Notes: generated by a model not told the origin, from the letters alone. Positions 22,401 to 33,693 are shown, numbered from the stretch's first letter. The stretch: DNA of 59,998 nt from Ettlia oleoabundans (GCA_019693395.1 JAAMXP010001106.1:1-59998), one strand, 5' to 3'. Made by a program: numbers and translations.

Positions 22401-23003
22401 TGTTACACGGCATGGCTTGTTGAACCCATACCCAAGACACACAACTTCTTTCTGTCTGTCTTGCAGGGTCCCATACGTCGGCTGGCAGACACGGTGGACC
22501 AGGCTGCCACGGAGCAGGCCTTGTACCTGCAGCGTGCACAGGACAGCGAGGCGGCTGGTGAATGGAATCAACAGGCAAGTGTAGCTCAAGGATGGCATGT
22601 TATTATTCATACTACAGTGTGCCTGTGCGGGGCAGAGAGGCCGGCACAAATGGGTGGTTGCAGCCAACCTCGCTTCCCCAGCAGTTGGACCACATCAAGT
22701 GTGCTGCCGTGCTTCTGCCAGCAAGCACCAAAAAGGCTTGCGACATGCAGCAGTGGTAAACAGTTGCTGGCATTTTTTTGGTGTGCAATGCAGGTATACA
22801 ACTCACCCTCCATTGCCCCGGAGGTTCTGCAAGAGGTTTCCAGCAGCATGGGCCGCATCCACGCCCTTTTCGACCGCCACCTACGCACCTTCCTAACTCT
22901 GCTGCCGGGGCAGAGCTACCACCTGGACTTGCGCATGTTCCTGGCTCGCCTTGACCCGGTCGTGGTAGAGGCAGTGACTGGGACTCCTGCCGCTGCCGAG
23001 TGA
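19409..23003 (+). CDS. GCP3: Gamma-tubulin complex component 3
   Basis: Spc97/Spc98-family subunit of the gamma-tubulin ring complex, which nucleates microtubules at centrosomes or basal bodies. A long first exon (19409 to about 20245) gives AMELGWLLRKVETLTGYLAS, REISSYYRLIAILEGQ, LTLRHLQVWLAEPLGRL, HGDPLVRKVVSPVLEEV, QISAWILNGTVNAASNEFLV, FNAAMQPSFL and IFTAGKTIAFL. These are hallmarks of the GCP N-terminal (GRIP1) domain. Later exons give HLAAIKRFLLLGQGDFVRVL, LGWDIFSLEYHVDGPLGAVL, YLRIFRLLWTIKQVEVVL and SLQYYIVFEVLEPNW (GRIP2, gamma-tubulin binding). The order and the YYRLIA segment fit GCP3 better than GCP2. The N-terminal arm before residue 15 or so is shorter than in plants and animals. 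Start ATG 19409 is the only one in the open frame near the conserved region. Confidence 0.93.
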
Positions 23004-23241
23004 AGTCAAGCAGTTTTGTGTTAAGGCGATCCATTTCGCATGCTGGCAAATTAAGCTACGAGTTGGTATGTATCAACAGGACTTGTTAGTGACCCAGCAA
23101 GCATGCCGACATGTTACTACCTTTGTCACACCACGGCACAACCTGGCGTCGGTGGCGTCTATGGCGACAAGCATGCACCACCTGCACTGGGCTCAGTCAT
23201 GTTGCTGTGGGCTGCAGCTGCCTGTGCCCCTCAGTCACGCC

Positions 23242-23246
23242 TGTAA
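23242..23246 (+). terminator. TGTAA polyadenylation signal (GCP3)
   Basis: TGTAA about 240 bp after the GCP3 stop codon. Confidence 0.5.
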
Positions 23247-23869
23247 ATGGTACAGAAGGCGCTCTGTGCTGCTGCCGCACCACGTTGCAAGGTGTGTGAA
23301 ATGTGCCTAACCGACAATCTGCTGACCGCAGCTGATGTGGCTGACGTAACAGAAAGCAGTGCGGGGCGCTCTTTGATGACGTCATTACATGTGTTTGCCA
23401 GCAAAATGCATGAATATGTTATGCACAATTTGCAACACGCTGCACGCTCAACATATACACAAAGAAACAACGGGAACAGAGGCACAGCAATGAACTAGGC
23501 TCTGGATTGGTTTGGGTGGGCCTAACGAGGCCCGACAATGCCACTTTCTCTCATTCAGTGATGAGGCGGATAGGCCGCAGAAAAGGCGGGCAAACAAAAT
23601 GTCGCATGGCGTGCGTCTGTAATGCATGTTTTGAACGTATGAAAGGCGGTGCATGAGGATGCTGCCAGGCATGTGGAACCGCAGTAACATGAACTCATGG
23701 TGCAATGAAGACGTGTTGGCAGGACATAAACGATTGGAAGGAGGAAACGTGCATGGACCGGAACATTGCCTCATGATAGCAGCGGGAGGGCATGGACACA
23801 GAACCATGTAGCCACGAGTCCAACGGACTCGTTCACCTTGGAGGCTCATCCGAAACCTGCTCAGCCCAG

Positions 23870-24040
23870 TTGACCTCAGCGCTATCAGCGCATCTCTCGA
23901 ACAAAGGTGCTGAGCTCAGCTCAGCCAAACTAAGCTCGATCAAGCTGAGCCAATCCCAGCAGAGAGGTTAGCTACCCTTGGTTCAGCGAAGCAAAGCCAA
24001 TCTCATAAGCTCAGCGCTCATCTCAATAAGCAAAGCTAAG
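23870..24040. repeat. Imperfect AGCTCAGC / AAGCTGAGC repeat tract
   Basis: The motif AGCTCAGC and variants (AAGCTCGATC, AAGCTGAGCC, AAGCTCAGCGC, AAGCTAAGC) recur about ten times. They lie immediately downstream of the ornithine aminotransferase stop codon. AGCT cores make it partly self-complementary, so the mRNA tail could fold. Confidence 0.6.
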
Positions 24041-24047
24041 CTGCCAT

Positions 24048-27000
24048 TCAACCCAGATGTGTGATGACCTTCTTGATTATGGAGGTGGCCTCCTGCAGCT
24101 GCTGCTCGTTGATCACGAGCGGCGGTGCCAGGCGGATGATGTTGCTGCGGCACAGGATGGATTGAAAGGGGAGCAGAGGGTGAAGTTTGATAGAACCAAT
24201 TGACCGCGCCAGATGGAAGGGATGCAACGCCCATAGTGTGAGTGTTGCCAGGTTATGGTGCCCGGTTGCGTGCGGACAACACAGTGGGTGCAAAATACTT
24301 ACATCTAAAATTGCTGCCGCTCAAGTAATTGCGAGATGGTGCTACCCTCCATCTGCCATGGCACCCCGCCCCCAGCCTGCTGCCAAATCACTTCTGCAAG
24401 CCCCGAACCCCTCCCTCAACCCCCATGCCGCTCACCCATGTGTGGGCTTGGTAAGGAGCCCCTCTTGCATCAGCTTCAGGCATATGTCCCAGGCAGACAC
24501 TTTGGCAGAGGGGTCGATAACCATTGCGTTGAGCAGGCCCCGACCCCGCACCTGCACCCAGACAGAACATGCTTATATAGTATCAACTGCGACACTGCAT
24601 TGCAGCGTGGCAAGTGTGATTTTGTGTAGAGCACTATGCAGATTTGCACTGTGCAGGCAAAACAGTGCCCAAGCACTACTCTGCCCTGCCTCCCAACTTT
24701 GGCAGGCAAAAACCTAGGCACTCCGTCCCTCGGTTAACATTGAGTCGGTCACTCCAGCAGCTCATTGCACGCAGCTTGACCAGTATAAATTTGCAAGTTA
24801 TCGGGCGGCATGACTTGCCTCGTGGATCAGTGGGCTGCCAATGTCCCGCAGCTGCTGGCGGAAGATGGGCCCCAGACGCTCAGCATTTTCAGCACACTTC
24901 TCCTCCACAAGCACCTGCATGTGTGAGTGTAGGCAAAGACGGAGGAGTTAGGTGGGATGGTGGGTGGTGGTGGTGGTGTGTGTGGTGTGTGTGTGGGGNN
25001 NNNNNGCCATAGATGAACAAACACGGCCCCACCGCAGCAAATGTGGCCGGTATGGACAGTACAAGGAGAAGGGTTGCAATGTACAGCATCATCTAACCGA
25101 GTGAGGCTCTATGAACAGAAGTGCAGCAGTCGGAAGCAAAAGGTTTGCTGCAGACAATCAAAGCCGCCATGATCATTGAGCTCGAAAAATGAACAATCAT
25201 CCTCACAGTAAGATGAGTAAAAGTCAAGAAACCCCTACCCACCTAACAACCCATCCACCCGCCTACCTTAAGTGAGGCAATTGCCACTCGTGCTGCCACC
25301 GGGTTGCCGCCATAGGTCGAGCCATGCTGCCCCCGGCCTATGGTGAGCATCACCTGTAAGAGGGAGGCGTGCAAAACAGGAGTGGTTCGGCAGTCAACCC
25401 TGTCAGGAGGAGGACTTCTGTTCACTACAGTGACTGAACTGTAACAAAGCCTTGCCTAAAGCATGCAAAAAGCGCACCAGAGCGCACAACTCTGAGAAGG
25501 AAAGTAACACGTCAGCAGGCAAAACACTGCAAAAGCAGGCAACACCCAACAAGGCAAATAGCTGAGACACATGCTAACATACCAGCAGGCAAATAGCGTA
25601 CCTCATCGTCTGCCAGAACCGCCGACACAGGCATGGTGCCCCCTGACAGCGCTTTGCCCAGAATGGTGACGTCCGGCTTGACACCATCCCACTCACTGCA
25701 CAGCATCTTGCCCGTCCTGCAGTAGTAGAGGTTGCGAAGCAATTTTCAGTGAGGGTGCGGTGCAAATAAGCACGGATGCGGTATGGAAGCGAGGTAGGCA
25801 TGCAGCCGGCAATCGAACACGGTGGCAGCGGGGATGGTTGGACAACCCTCAAAGAATTGGCATTAGTGTGTTGCTGCTGTGGCGCTGCTGAGTGACGGCA
25901 GCATGAGGGGGCAGAAGGAAAGCCTTGTCATGAGTCTTACTAAATAAAAGCTAACCCCAAACAGCCGCCCACACCGCACACACCAACAACGGGCGACCTG
26001 GGTCAATGACCCCACCCTCTCTGCGACGCACCCAACAAGACGACACCAACACTTTGCCAAACTAAGATGAACCTTGTAGCCTATGATGAGCCAGTTTGTC
26101 ATAAGCCGATTTATGGTGAGCGCACCTGCAGAGCCCCGTCTGCACCTCATCCGAAATCAGCAGCGCCTTGTGCTTGTGCAGCAACTCCTGGGCCTTGCGC
26201 AGATACCCGTCCTCTGGCACAACCACGCCAGCCTCGCCCTGCAAGCATGAACCGTACAAAGGACACAATACACATCTGGGGATTGAGAGGGTGGGGTGGG
26301 GTGGGAGGCCTCTCTCCCGGTTTTACAGGACAGTTGCAGCTTTGGTGCGGTAGCCATCAACAGGTTGAAATGGCAAACAACTATAAAGCTAAACGAGGTG
26401 ACTAAAGCACAGGAGTTGCAAACGGAGCTGAACGAGGTGACTCAACCACAGGAGTTGCAAACGGAGAGCCGAGTCGATTTGCAGTCCAAGAGATGCCTCT
26501 GCCCTAACCAACCGCCCTAACCAACCGCACCCCACAACAAACGCCCCACAGAAGCGCCGTCCACCTGAATCGGTTCCACCATGTAGGCCACAATGTTTGG
26601 ATCGCTCTCCAACTTCTGGTGCAGCGCCGACAGATCGTTGTAAGGGATGACCTCGTAGCCGGGCATGAAGGGACCGAAACCCTGCAGAGCGGCGAGGTGG
26701 GTTGGTACGGTTAGATTCTTAACGGATACATTGGCCTCATAGCTAGGCATAACTGGGCCAAACCCCTGCGGCAAGAGCCGAGCTTGAAAAGGCGGCAGGA
26801 AGGAGGAAATTTTCTGTTTGATGCGACAGGCAGAATCAAAAGTCGGCGTGATACCTTCGTTGCTATTCCCAGCAGCAGCACCACCACACCCATCCACTCA
26901 GAAAGGCAAACCAGGTAGCATACGTACGCCGATAACTGCCCACGCCTACCAGCCCGTCAAGCCCCACCCACGTCCACCACCACAATCACCACCCCCGTGT

Positions 27001-29326
27001 TCACCACACCCACCCACGCCAAACCTCTCGTGACCCACCTCATAGCTCTCTGGATCTGTGCTGGATGAGATGGCGCTGGTGGTGCGACCCCAGAAGTTGT
27101 CCGCAGCAAACAAGATCTGAGTAGGGGAGATGTGAAGTGGCATAGGGTGGGGGGTGGGGGGTGGGGGGCACGGAAGTTTCAACAAAGCTGGCCCTGCTCC
27201 ACCTGGTGCCATCGTCAGCTAACATTGAATGCTACCGCACTGAGCCGGGGGCCAATCCTTGAAGCACCGTTGACTACACAGCCTTTACCACACCTCAGCC
27301 TCACCTTAGCCTGGTACTTGGGCACGCCCTTGACGTCGTACCCCCACCTCCGTGCCAGCTTCACCGCCGTCTCTCCGCCCTCTACCCCCGTGTTCATGGG
27401 TAGAACCTGAACATCAGGTGGCAAGTGGAAAGCGCTCCTTCAGTGTAATCATAAGGTTGAGATCTGCCAATAGCGGAACAGCAGGTCTGTAGAATTGCAT
27501 ATTGCTGCTCCTACAGGTCCCCCAACGCAGTTACGATGCAGTCAAGAGAATGGTCACACCTGCAAACCCAATCCACCTACCCGTCCAGTTCAACTTCACC
27601 TTGTCGTATCCCAGCAGCTGCGTTATATACTCCTCAAACTCCCCGAGAGTGTCGTTGAAAAAAGCGCGGGAGGTGAGCGTCAGCTTCTTGGCCTGCTCAA
27701 TCATCGCTCCAACGATCTGCGGTGTGCCAAATGAAGGCCACAAGAAAAAAGGCAGCGCGGCAAGTGGTGTTATCAGATGTGTTGGAGTGTGGGGCGATGA
27801 GCGAGGCACAGATGCAGGTGGTGTGACAAGACGTGTGTGAGCGCTAGACGTGGCTGACTGGTTGGCAGGGATTGCAATGACTGCAGCCTGCCCTACCTTA
27901 GGGTGGCAGTGCCCCTGGTTGACAGCCGAATAACCCGACAGAAAGTCGAAGTACCGCTTGCCGTCAACATCCCACATAAAGATGCCCTGCAACAAGAAGG
28001 AAGGTGGGGCAGGCACACGGGCGGGTGGGTGGTGGGAACCAGTGATTAGGCAGATGGGCAGGCAGATCGCCATGCTGTGGCCAGGCAGGTGGGCACACAG
28101 CAAGCGCTGTAGCACGTGGCAGTAATCTAGAGGCCTGCCTGCCGCACACCCCCAGCAGCCACATGGCATGTTGCGAGATCAACATTCATCCGGGGCGGCA
28201 ATCAGCAAACCAGCCCCTCAGGCATCCCGAGGTAGATGCGCTGCCCATCCATGTGCCGAACCGCCAAGCCGGGCGGCAGTTGTCCGAGGAGGCGCTGCAA
28301 CCGCCGTCCGCGCCCCCCCCCCAAAAACACATACACTTACACACACACATGCGCGCTGCGCAGTCAGCTGTGGTGCAGCATCTCTCAACTGCCAGCTGTG
28401 ACGAGCAGCAATTGACTGTAGATGTGGCATTAATGGTGTGAAATGGCCACCTCAGCCGCACCAGACCCGAGGCAAATTGGCAGCCCAAGCTCGCCCACCC
28501 AGCCGCATCTGGCCTACCCAGCACAGCCCCAACAGCAAACCCCGGGTTGCCAGTAGCAACGACATTCCCACCCTCGGCCCAAACCCCAAGCGGCAGCCTA
28601 CCTCTCCGCGGTTCAGGACAACGGGCAGGGGGTGGTAGTTGTGGGCACCGTACTTCTCCTCCCTGTCAATGTACTGCAAGCAGGACGCACAGGTATCGCG
28701 CATGCTGGGAACTAGCTAGGACTTACATATGGCAGCACGCCATGGTTGGCTGGCCGGCAGGGCAGGCTAAGCCGGCAAGGACGATAGCGGAAAAATAGCA
28801 GACAAAACACAATACAGGTGAAGTCAAAACATGTTGAGAATGTTGTGACGACCAATGCATTTGGCGGTGCAATTGATACCAAGGGCACTAAAGTGAGCTT
28901 TGACAGACAAGCACCCAGCTTAAGCAACATATCAGTTGAGACCAAACAACGATGTCGTCAGCCTGAACGCATGTGTGAAAAGTACGTGCACCATGGCAGG
29001 TTGCAATGGCAGGTTGCAATGGCAGGTTGCAAAGCGGTGGGAGCAGGACGTGCGAATACTATGGCAGCTGAAGCATAATACCACTATCTACAACAACAAT
29101 ATGCGGCAGAGGGCCCTGCTGGCGGCAGGGTGGCCCCACCCAACTGCAGCGTTGGGCGGGGGATACAGGTGCGTCAACAACCTACTTGCTGCTGCAGGGG
29201 GGTCTGGGCGGGGTCCAGGCCATGCCCATTGCCCATGGCGCGCCTCCCTGCCAGTCCCAGACCACCAGCAGCATGGCGTGAAACCAGCTGCTTGGCAAGC
29301 TCGCTACTTCGGGCTCTCAGGGCCAT
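24048..29326 (-). CDS. OAT: Ornithine aminotransferase (mitochondrial)
   Basis: PLP enzyme that moves the delta-amino group of ornithine to 2-oxoglutarate, linking arginine and proline metabolism. Exon 1 (29186-29326) encodes a mitochondrial-type leader, [20 protein letters not shown]. Exon 2 (28602-28673) is [19 protein letters not shown]. Next come [86 protein letters not shown] (26565-26682), [61 protein letters not shown] (the PLP Lys lies in ILGKALSGG), [20 protein letters not shown] and the C-terminal [16 protein letters not shown]. About twelve exons. It has a 7-base assembly gap in an intron, and a stray exon fragment in another intron. Divergent from PPIL3. Confidence 0.95.
24961..25005. 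repeat. GGT/GT simple repeat ending in a 7-base assembly gap
   Basis: A GGTGG and GTGTG-rich tract runs into N bases at 24999-25005, inside an OAT intron. The gap is probably an unresolved simple repeat. Confidence 0.8.
26392..26469. repeat. 39-bp tandem duplication in an OAT intron
   Basis: Two adjacent 39-bp units (26392-26430 and 26431-26469) differ at about three positions. Each contains AACGAGGTGACT and GGAGTTGCAAACGGAG. Just beyond, CCCTAACCAACCG is also repeated (about 26510-26528). Confidence 0.8.
26728..26772 (-). pseudogene. Stray duplicate of the start of an OAT exon
   Basis: Read on the minus strand, an AG acceptor is followed by sequence encoding [11 protein letters not shown]. 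This is a diverged copy of [11 protein letters not shown], which opens the functional exon at 26565-26682 just downstream in the transcript. After Glu the similarity stops and there is no donor in phase, so it looks like a relic inside the intron. Confidence 0.65.
28993..29031. repeat. 13-bp tandem repeat, three copies
   Basis: ATGGCAGGTTGCA occurs three times head to tail without mismatch inside OAT intron 1. Confidence 0.85.
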
Positions 29327-29704
29327 GTCGATAGCGAGTTGGCTAAGTCGCAGGTAATTCGGGGTAATGCGGGGTGGATCGTCGGCTGCAGGGTCCACCC
29401 GAAGGTGTGGAGTCAGAGAGGTAACGGAGCGGCTGGGCGGCTTGTGCAAAAGAGCAAACGACCGGAAGAACGCACGTGGACTGGTCAAAATGGTCATTCC
29501 TGCCACATAGCCCCCCGGGACGCCTACGAAATGCCGGTGAGCTGGCAGTGGCTGGCAATCACAAAGAGAGCTGCAGCTTGCTCTGATCACACCATCGTAT
29601 CGCAATTTGACCAGCATACGCAGCCGGCAGCACAGCAGTGACTGGACGTTTCATCACTTTGCTTGGGGGCGCCGTAGACCAGCGGCTGGTATATTTCCAG
29701 TGGA

Positions 29705-31639
29705 ATGGTGAGGGATGCTGTTGCTACGCTGCTTCCAGAAAGCATAAGGATGTCCGCTTCAGCCGGCTCGCCGTTGCCGCTCGCTGCTGCAGTGCAGCGC
29801 AGAGGGTGCTTTCGCTGCTCGAGGGAATGCGCAAACTGAATGCCGGGCTGTCTGGCCTGCTGCTACTATTGCACCACTGCCGTCGCTGCTGCCCGCCCTC
29901 TGGCGCCGCCTCCCTCGTCCCCCTGCCTGCCCCCCTTTTTCACTGGGGGTTCTCTTCGTCCCCAATCTTGTCGCTGCAGTCACTGACGTTGCACACCAGC
30001 CACGGCGACCTAAAGCTCGAGTTGTTTTGTGAAGACGCGCCCCGCACCTGTGAAAACTTCCTGGCCCTGTGTGCCTCCGGCTACTATGACGGCACTATCT
30101 TCCACCGCAACATCAAGGCCTTCATGGTTCAAGTGGGTCCTGGGGCTGTGTGGTGCCCGGGTCCATGCCATGCTGCAGTGCAGGACCATAAGCGGGGACA
30201 GAGATCACCCACGTGCCCTACTGCATGCAACCCTCATTGTTTCGGTTTCGGATATGCATCGAAGCTCTTCTGGCACCCTGCTCAGCACAGCCACAGACCA
30301 GCCAAATCCACCCTCACATCACACCTACTGCTCACCCTCTTGCTTGCTTCCAGGGCGGCGATCCCACGGGCACCGGCAAGGGCGGCAAATCCATCTACGC
30401 CACACCCAACGGCAAGTTCCCTGATGAGATAGTGGATCACTTGAAGCACAGCAAGCGCGGCATTGTGTCCATGGCGAACAGCGGCCCCAACACCAATGCA
30501 AGCCAGGTAGGTGGGGGACGGCAGCGGGGCCGACGGTTGGCGGAGGTGGGTAGAAGGCAGTTGTGCCAGGTCATTTCAGACTCATATTCCAGGGTGCTTG
30601 CAAGCTTCTCAGCGTTCAGCATGGTTGAAGGCAGAAGAGGCATGTGTTGTCAGTTTGGGGTTTGCGGCAGGCTTGACAGGATGGGCAGGTGCCCAGAGGT
30701 GATATTTAATGGTGGCATTGGTTCCGGAAGCGCATGGTGATGGCGGCAGTTGTGCAGCTGGAGATACGCAGCAGCCAGTGTTGCAGCGAAAGACACTGAA
30801 TGTGTTTCATCTTGTGGCGCCCCTGTTTGGCCTGATGAAAACCCTGCCAATGCCAACTTGGCTTTTCCTCTTAACGCAAAAACCAATGTCTGTACCCCCC
30901 ACCACCACCACCAAAACTCAACCCCCAACTGTACCCGCTATTCCCCTCTTGCCGCAGTTCTTCATCACATACAAGGCACACCCTCACCTTAATGGTGAGG
31001 CTGGGAGGACAGCTGGCATTGACTGGCATGGAAGGGTGTTGTAAAGTTGCAACACCGCCGATCAAACTAAAACTCGCCGTGCGAGACGTTGGCAGGGTTG
31101 GCTCTCCCTGTGCCATGTAGCGCCAGCGCTTGTGATATTAGTTGTTCTTCTGGTTATGCAAGATGCTTGGCTCGCTGCCCCTGTTTTGCCCTGCCTGCTC
31201 CTACCTGCCTGCCTGCCCGGCCATGCCAACCCGCAGGCAAGTACACCATCTTTGGGCAGGTGATTGATGGGATGGAGGTGCTGGACCGCATGGAGAAGGT
31301 CCCCACAGGCCCCAACGACCGACCACTGCAGGCAAGCGGCCGCCACTAAAATCTACTCCTCAAGGCGGACTGTGCGCGATATGCTGATATTAAGGACTGC
31401 TGGGCTTCTGTAGCTGTAGCAGCCGCCGGCGCCCTGACAGGCGGGCGCGAGTGATTGTGTGCTGTTTGCTGGCAGAGGACTGGCGGCAGACTCCACGATC
31501 ATTTCACGGTTGCCTCGCTGTGATGGAAGCACTTGCTGGCTGAAATCAGCAACATCCCACCCTCCCGCTGCGCGCCGCCGTTTTGCAGGAAATCAAGCTT
31601 AACGGGTGCACAATACACGCCAACCCGCTGGCCCAATGA
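29705..31639 (+). CDS. PPIL3: Peptidyl-prolyl isomerase-like 3 (cyclophilin J type)
   Basis: Cyclophilin PPIase; PPIL3 proteins are found with spliceosomes. Exon 1 contributes only the start codon: ATG 29705-29707 is followed directly by a GTGAGG donor. Exon 2 begins at 29980 with [19 protein letters not shown], matching the family N terminus MSVTLHT. Further segments are [95 protein letters not shown] and the terminal [16 protein letters not shown]. Catalytic-site residues (FHR, the QF pair across the NASQ/FFITY join, and the Phe of TIFG) are present. A small insertion YATPNG follows KSI. The last intron appears to use a GC donor at 31332. Divergent from OAT. Confidence 0.94.
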
Positions 31640-32235
31640 TCTACAGCTGAGGCTACCCGCGCGGCGGCGCTTTGGTGATAGCTCAATTATATTCGTTGTT
31701 CATATCCTTCTTTGCTTGGCTGTTTGCCTGACTCCTGAGTTTTTGACTGACATGTTCTGTTCCACGCTCGTTCTGCATGGCTTGACTATATGCTCCTCCT
31801 TTGTTCTTGCTTGCTATCAGATATCCTATCCCCAAACGTACAATCATACGTCTGCACCATGCTGTGCGGCCTCAGGCGCGTTGGTCACCTGCACCTTCGT
31901 TGTGCTGCTCAAGCATCATCCCCTCAACGATAACTACATGTAAACTGCATCCTCGGCTTCCAAACGTGCAACAGTGTGAAATGCAGCACACACCATCTTG
32001 ACACCTGACGAAGGCAGGCAGGTTTACACACAACAGGCCAGCACTGGACTGGGAAGGAGTAATTGACACTAGCATGGTGCAATTAATGCTTTTCCCAGCG
32101 TTAGCGGCTGGAGGTGTCGGCTGCTGATGATGCTACTCCTGACAGGTGTCCGTGGGGTTCTAGCGGTTATGTAGGTGGGGATGGTGGCAAGTCAGGGGCT
32201 TCTTTTGTTGGGCAGGGCCAGGCTGGGAATCCTGG
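31640..32235. other. Convergent spacer between PPIL3 and the cupredoxin cluster
   Basis: About 600 bp, mostly expected 3' UTRs of both neighbours. I see no further gene. Confidence 0.5.
31939..31943 (+). terminator. TGTAA polyadenylation signal (PPIL3)
   Basis: TGTAA 300 bp after the PPIL3 stop, before the minus-strand cupredoxin cluster. Confidence 0.5.
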
Positions 32236-33693
32236 TTAAACGCTGCAGGTGATTGCAATAGTCTGCCCTGTTGGACAGTGCGCATCCATAGTAGTGCTGC
32301 AGTCCACTGGGCATGCATAGTAGTGCTGCAGCGCACATGGGATGGGGGGAGCATACGCAACAGTGGAAACCATCAGGAACAAGGCGGGGGTGGATAGTAA
32401 GCTGCAGCTGCCACTTAAAATAGTGCCTCAAGGAGTGGCAGCAGCAAGCCACGGCAGAAGAGTGCACTGACAGCTACAACACAGTCAAAAGCACTCACGT
32501 TTCCTTGAGTTCCTGGGTTGCACATGAACGTCCATTCGCCGCCTGCATTGCAGCAGTGTCAAAGCCTGCGGCTGCTTTCACCATGGCGGGCACATAGTGA
32601 TTCAGCAAGGGCGGGCGAGTACTTTTCTAATAGGAGCAATTTGGGCCGCCCAGGTTGTGAGGCTTGCAGTCACAGCACATGCATCTGCTAGCAAAGTTGG
32701 TCCCTTTCTTGCTGGTTTCTCATGAAGTGGCCCATGGGGCGCCGCACATGCAATGTAGATGACAAGGGTGCTGGTCGTGCCTGGCATAGGGCGGCCTGTA
32801 ACTACTCACCAGTCGATGGGGTCATGTGAGCTGCTCGTTCTTCACAACTGCAGGAGGGCACTCCAGGGAGGGAACCTCCCACCCCCCTGCAGGCCTGAAA
32901 AGACCAGACACGTTGATCATTGGCATGGTCATGCAGCAGTAAGGGTTGAGCCACAAACAGTAGGCAGGGGGGCATGATGATCAGTCTATCTGCCTGCTTC
33001 TTGAGGTGAACTGGAGGGCAGCACCGCCTCACCATCCCAGTTTCTACGCTCTCGCCCTGGTGGACAGTGATGGGCTAGTAGTCCTGGCCCTGCAGCATAC
33101 AGAGGTTGATACTGGAGGCTGGATAAGGTCAGTAAGGGGAGCTGGTTCTGCTGTTTCTAGACACAAACATGGCTTCATGCGAGCCTGCAAGCAGAACTGG
33201 CAGAGTTATGATCATGCGCTCGCCCCTTAATCATGGACCATGTCACATCTGTGGCCTTGGCGCGTCCTGCTAGAAAGGTGTGTCAACCCGGCGCCTGCTA
33301 TGCCGTGAGGCACACCCTTGAGGTGCACATGAACAGATCAGACAACTTACCGGGGCCCACAGCAGCTCTTGGGTGGCTCTCTGCGCGCCTGCAAGCGGCA
33401 GGGGTCAGATTTAGAGTCAGGGAGGCAGGCTTGATGGAGATCTTCGGCTGCACTGTGGCATTGGCCTCAATCTTCCAGCAGGGAGCTTGCGGGGCGGGTT
33501 GGCTCCCTGGTAGAGAGGGACACAATACGGGGAACCTCCCAGGTTCATCCTGGCAGCTGCCACAGGAGGGTTGCAAGGTAGTTGTGGCAGCAGCGCGGCC
33601 ACTGCGGGCAGCTGCAGGCAAGAAGGGGCGTGGCGCACCGACAACAGCAGCGGTTGCTGCCAGGAGAGCCAGAACTGCCCAGGAACGCATCAT
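32236..33693 (-). pseudogene. Cupredoxin cluster copy A (broken phytocyanin-like gene)
   Basis: Keeps the six-part layout of the intact copies at 34294 and 38036. It has a signal peptide (MMRSWAVLALLAATAAVVG), a short exon AQRATQELLWAP, a GQDY-PITV exon, the WEVPSLECPP exon, the EWTFMCNPGTQGN exon, and the copper-loop exon ending in TAA. It is broken in at least three ways. GQDY is followed by an in-frame TAG (33075-33077). The exon beginning GGWEVPSLECPP lacks the LH that supplies a copper-ligand His, and runs into TGA. The copper loop has six extra residues between CPVD and DAHC. Unless splicing avoids these exons, no functional copper protein can be made. Confidence 0.8.
32287..32331 (-). 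repeat. Local duplication inside the copper-binding loop of copy A
   Basis: CATAGTAGTGCTGCAG occurs at 32287-32302 and again at 32316-32331. In the minus-strand reading frame this adds 18 bp, turning YYACPVDAHC into YYACPVD plus CSTTMD plus AHC. Confidence 0.8.

Larger units (their letters stand above)
23004..24047. other. GCP3/OAT convergent intergenic region
   Basis: About 1 kb between convergent genes. It contains a TGTAA (23242), a perfect TGACGTCA palindrome (23377-23384), and a run of imperfect AGCTCAGC/AAGCT repeats (23870-24040). A 133-codon minus-strand open frame at 23448-23849 has no recognisable domain and no intron logic, so it is not called as a gene. Confidence 0.5.

Noticed and set aside
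23448..23849. 133-codon minus-strand open frame between GCP3 and OAT
   Set aside because: No domain, no exon logic, unusual Cys/His/Met-rich composition, and not bounded by a TGTAA; most likely chance in UTR and intergenic DNA.
28190..28260. Minus-strand segment reading [18 protein letters not shown] inside an OAT intron
   Set aside because: Looks protein-like, but the flanking OAT exons (NRGE and [15 protein letters not shown]) join directly as in all family members, so no exon is needed here.
29372..29400. Inverted repeat GGGTGGA / TCCACCC upstream of OAT
   Set aside because: Seven-base arms with a 15-base loop are expected by chance in a GC-rich region; no motif recognised.
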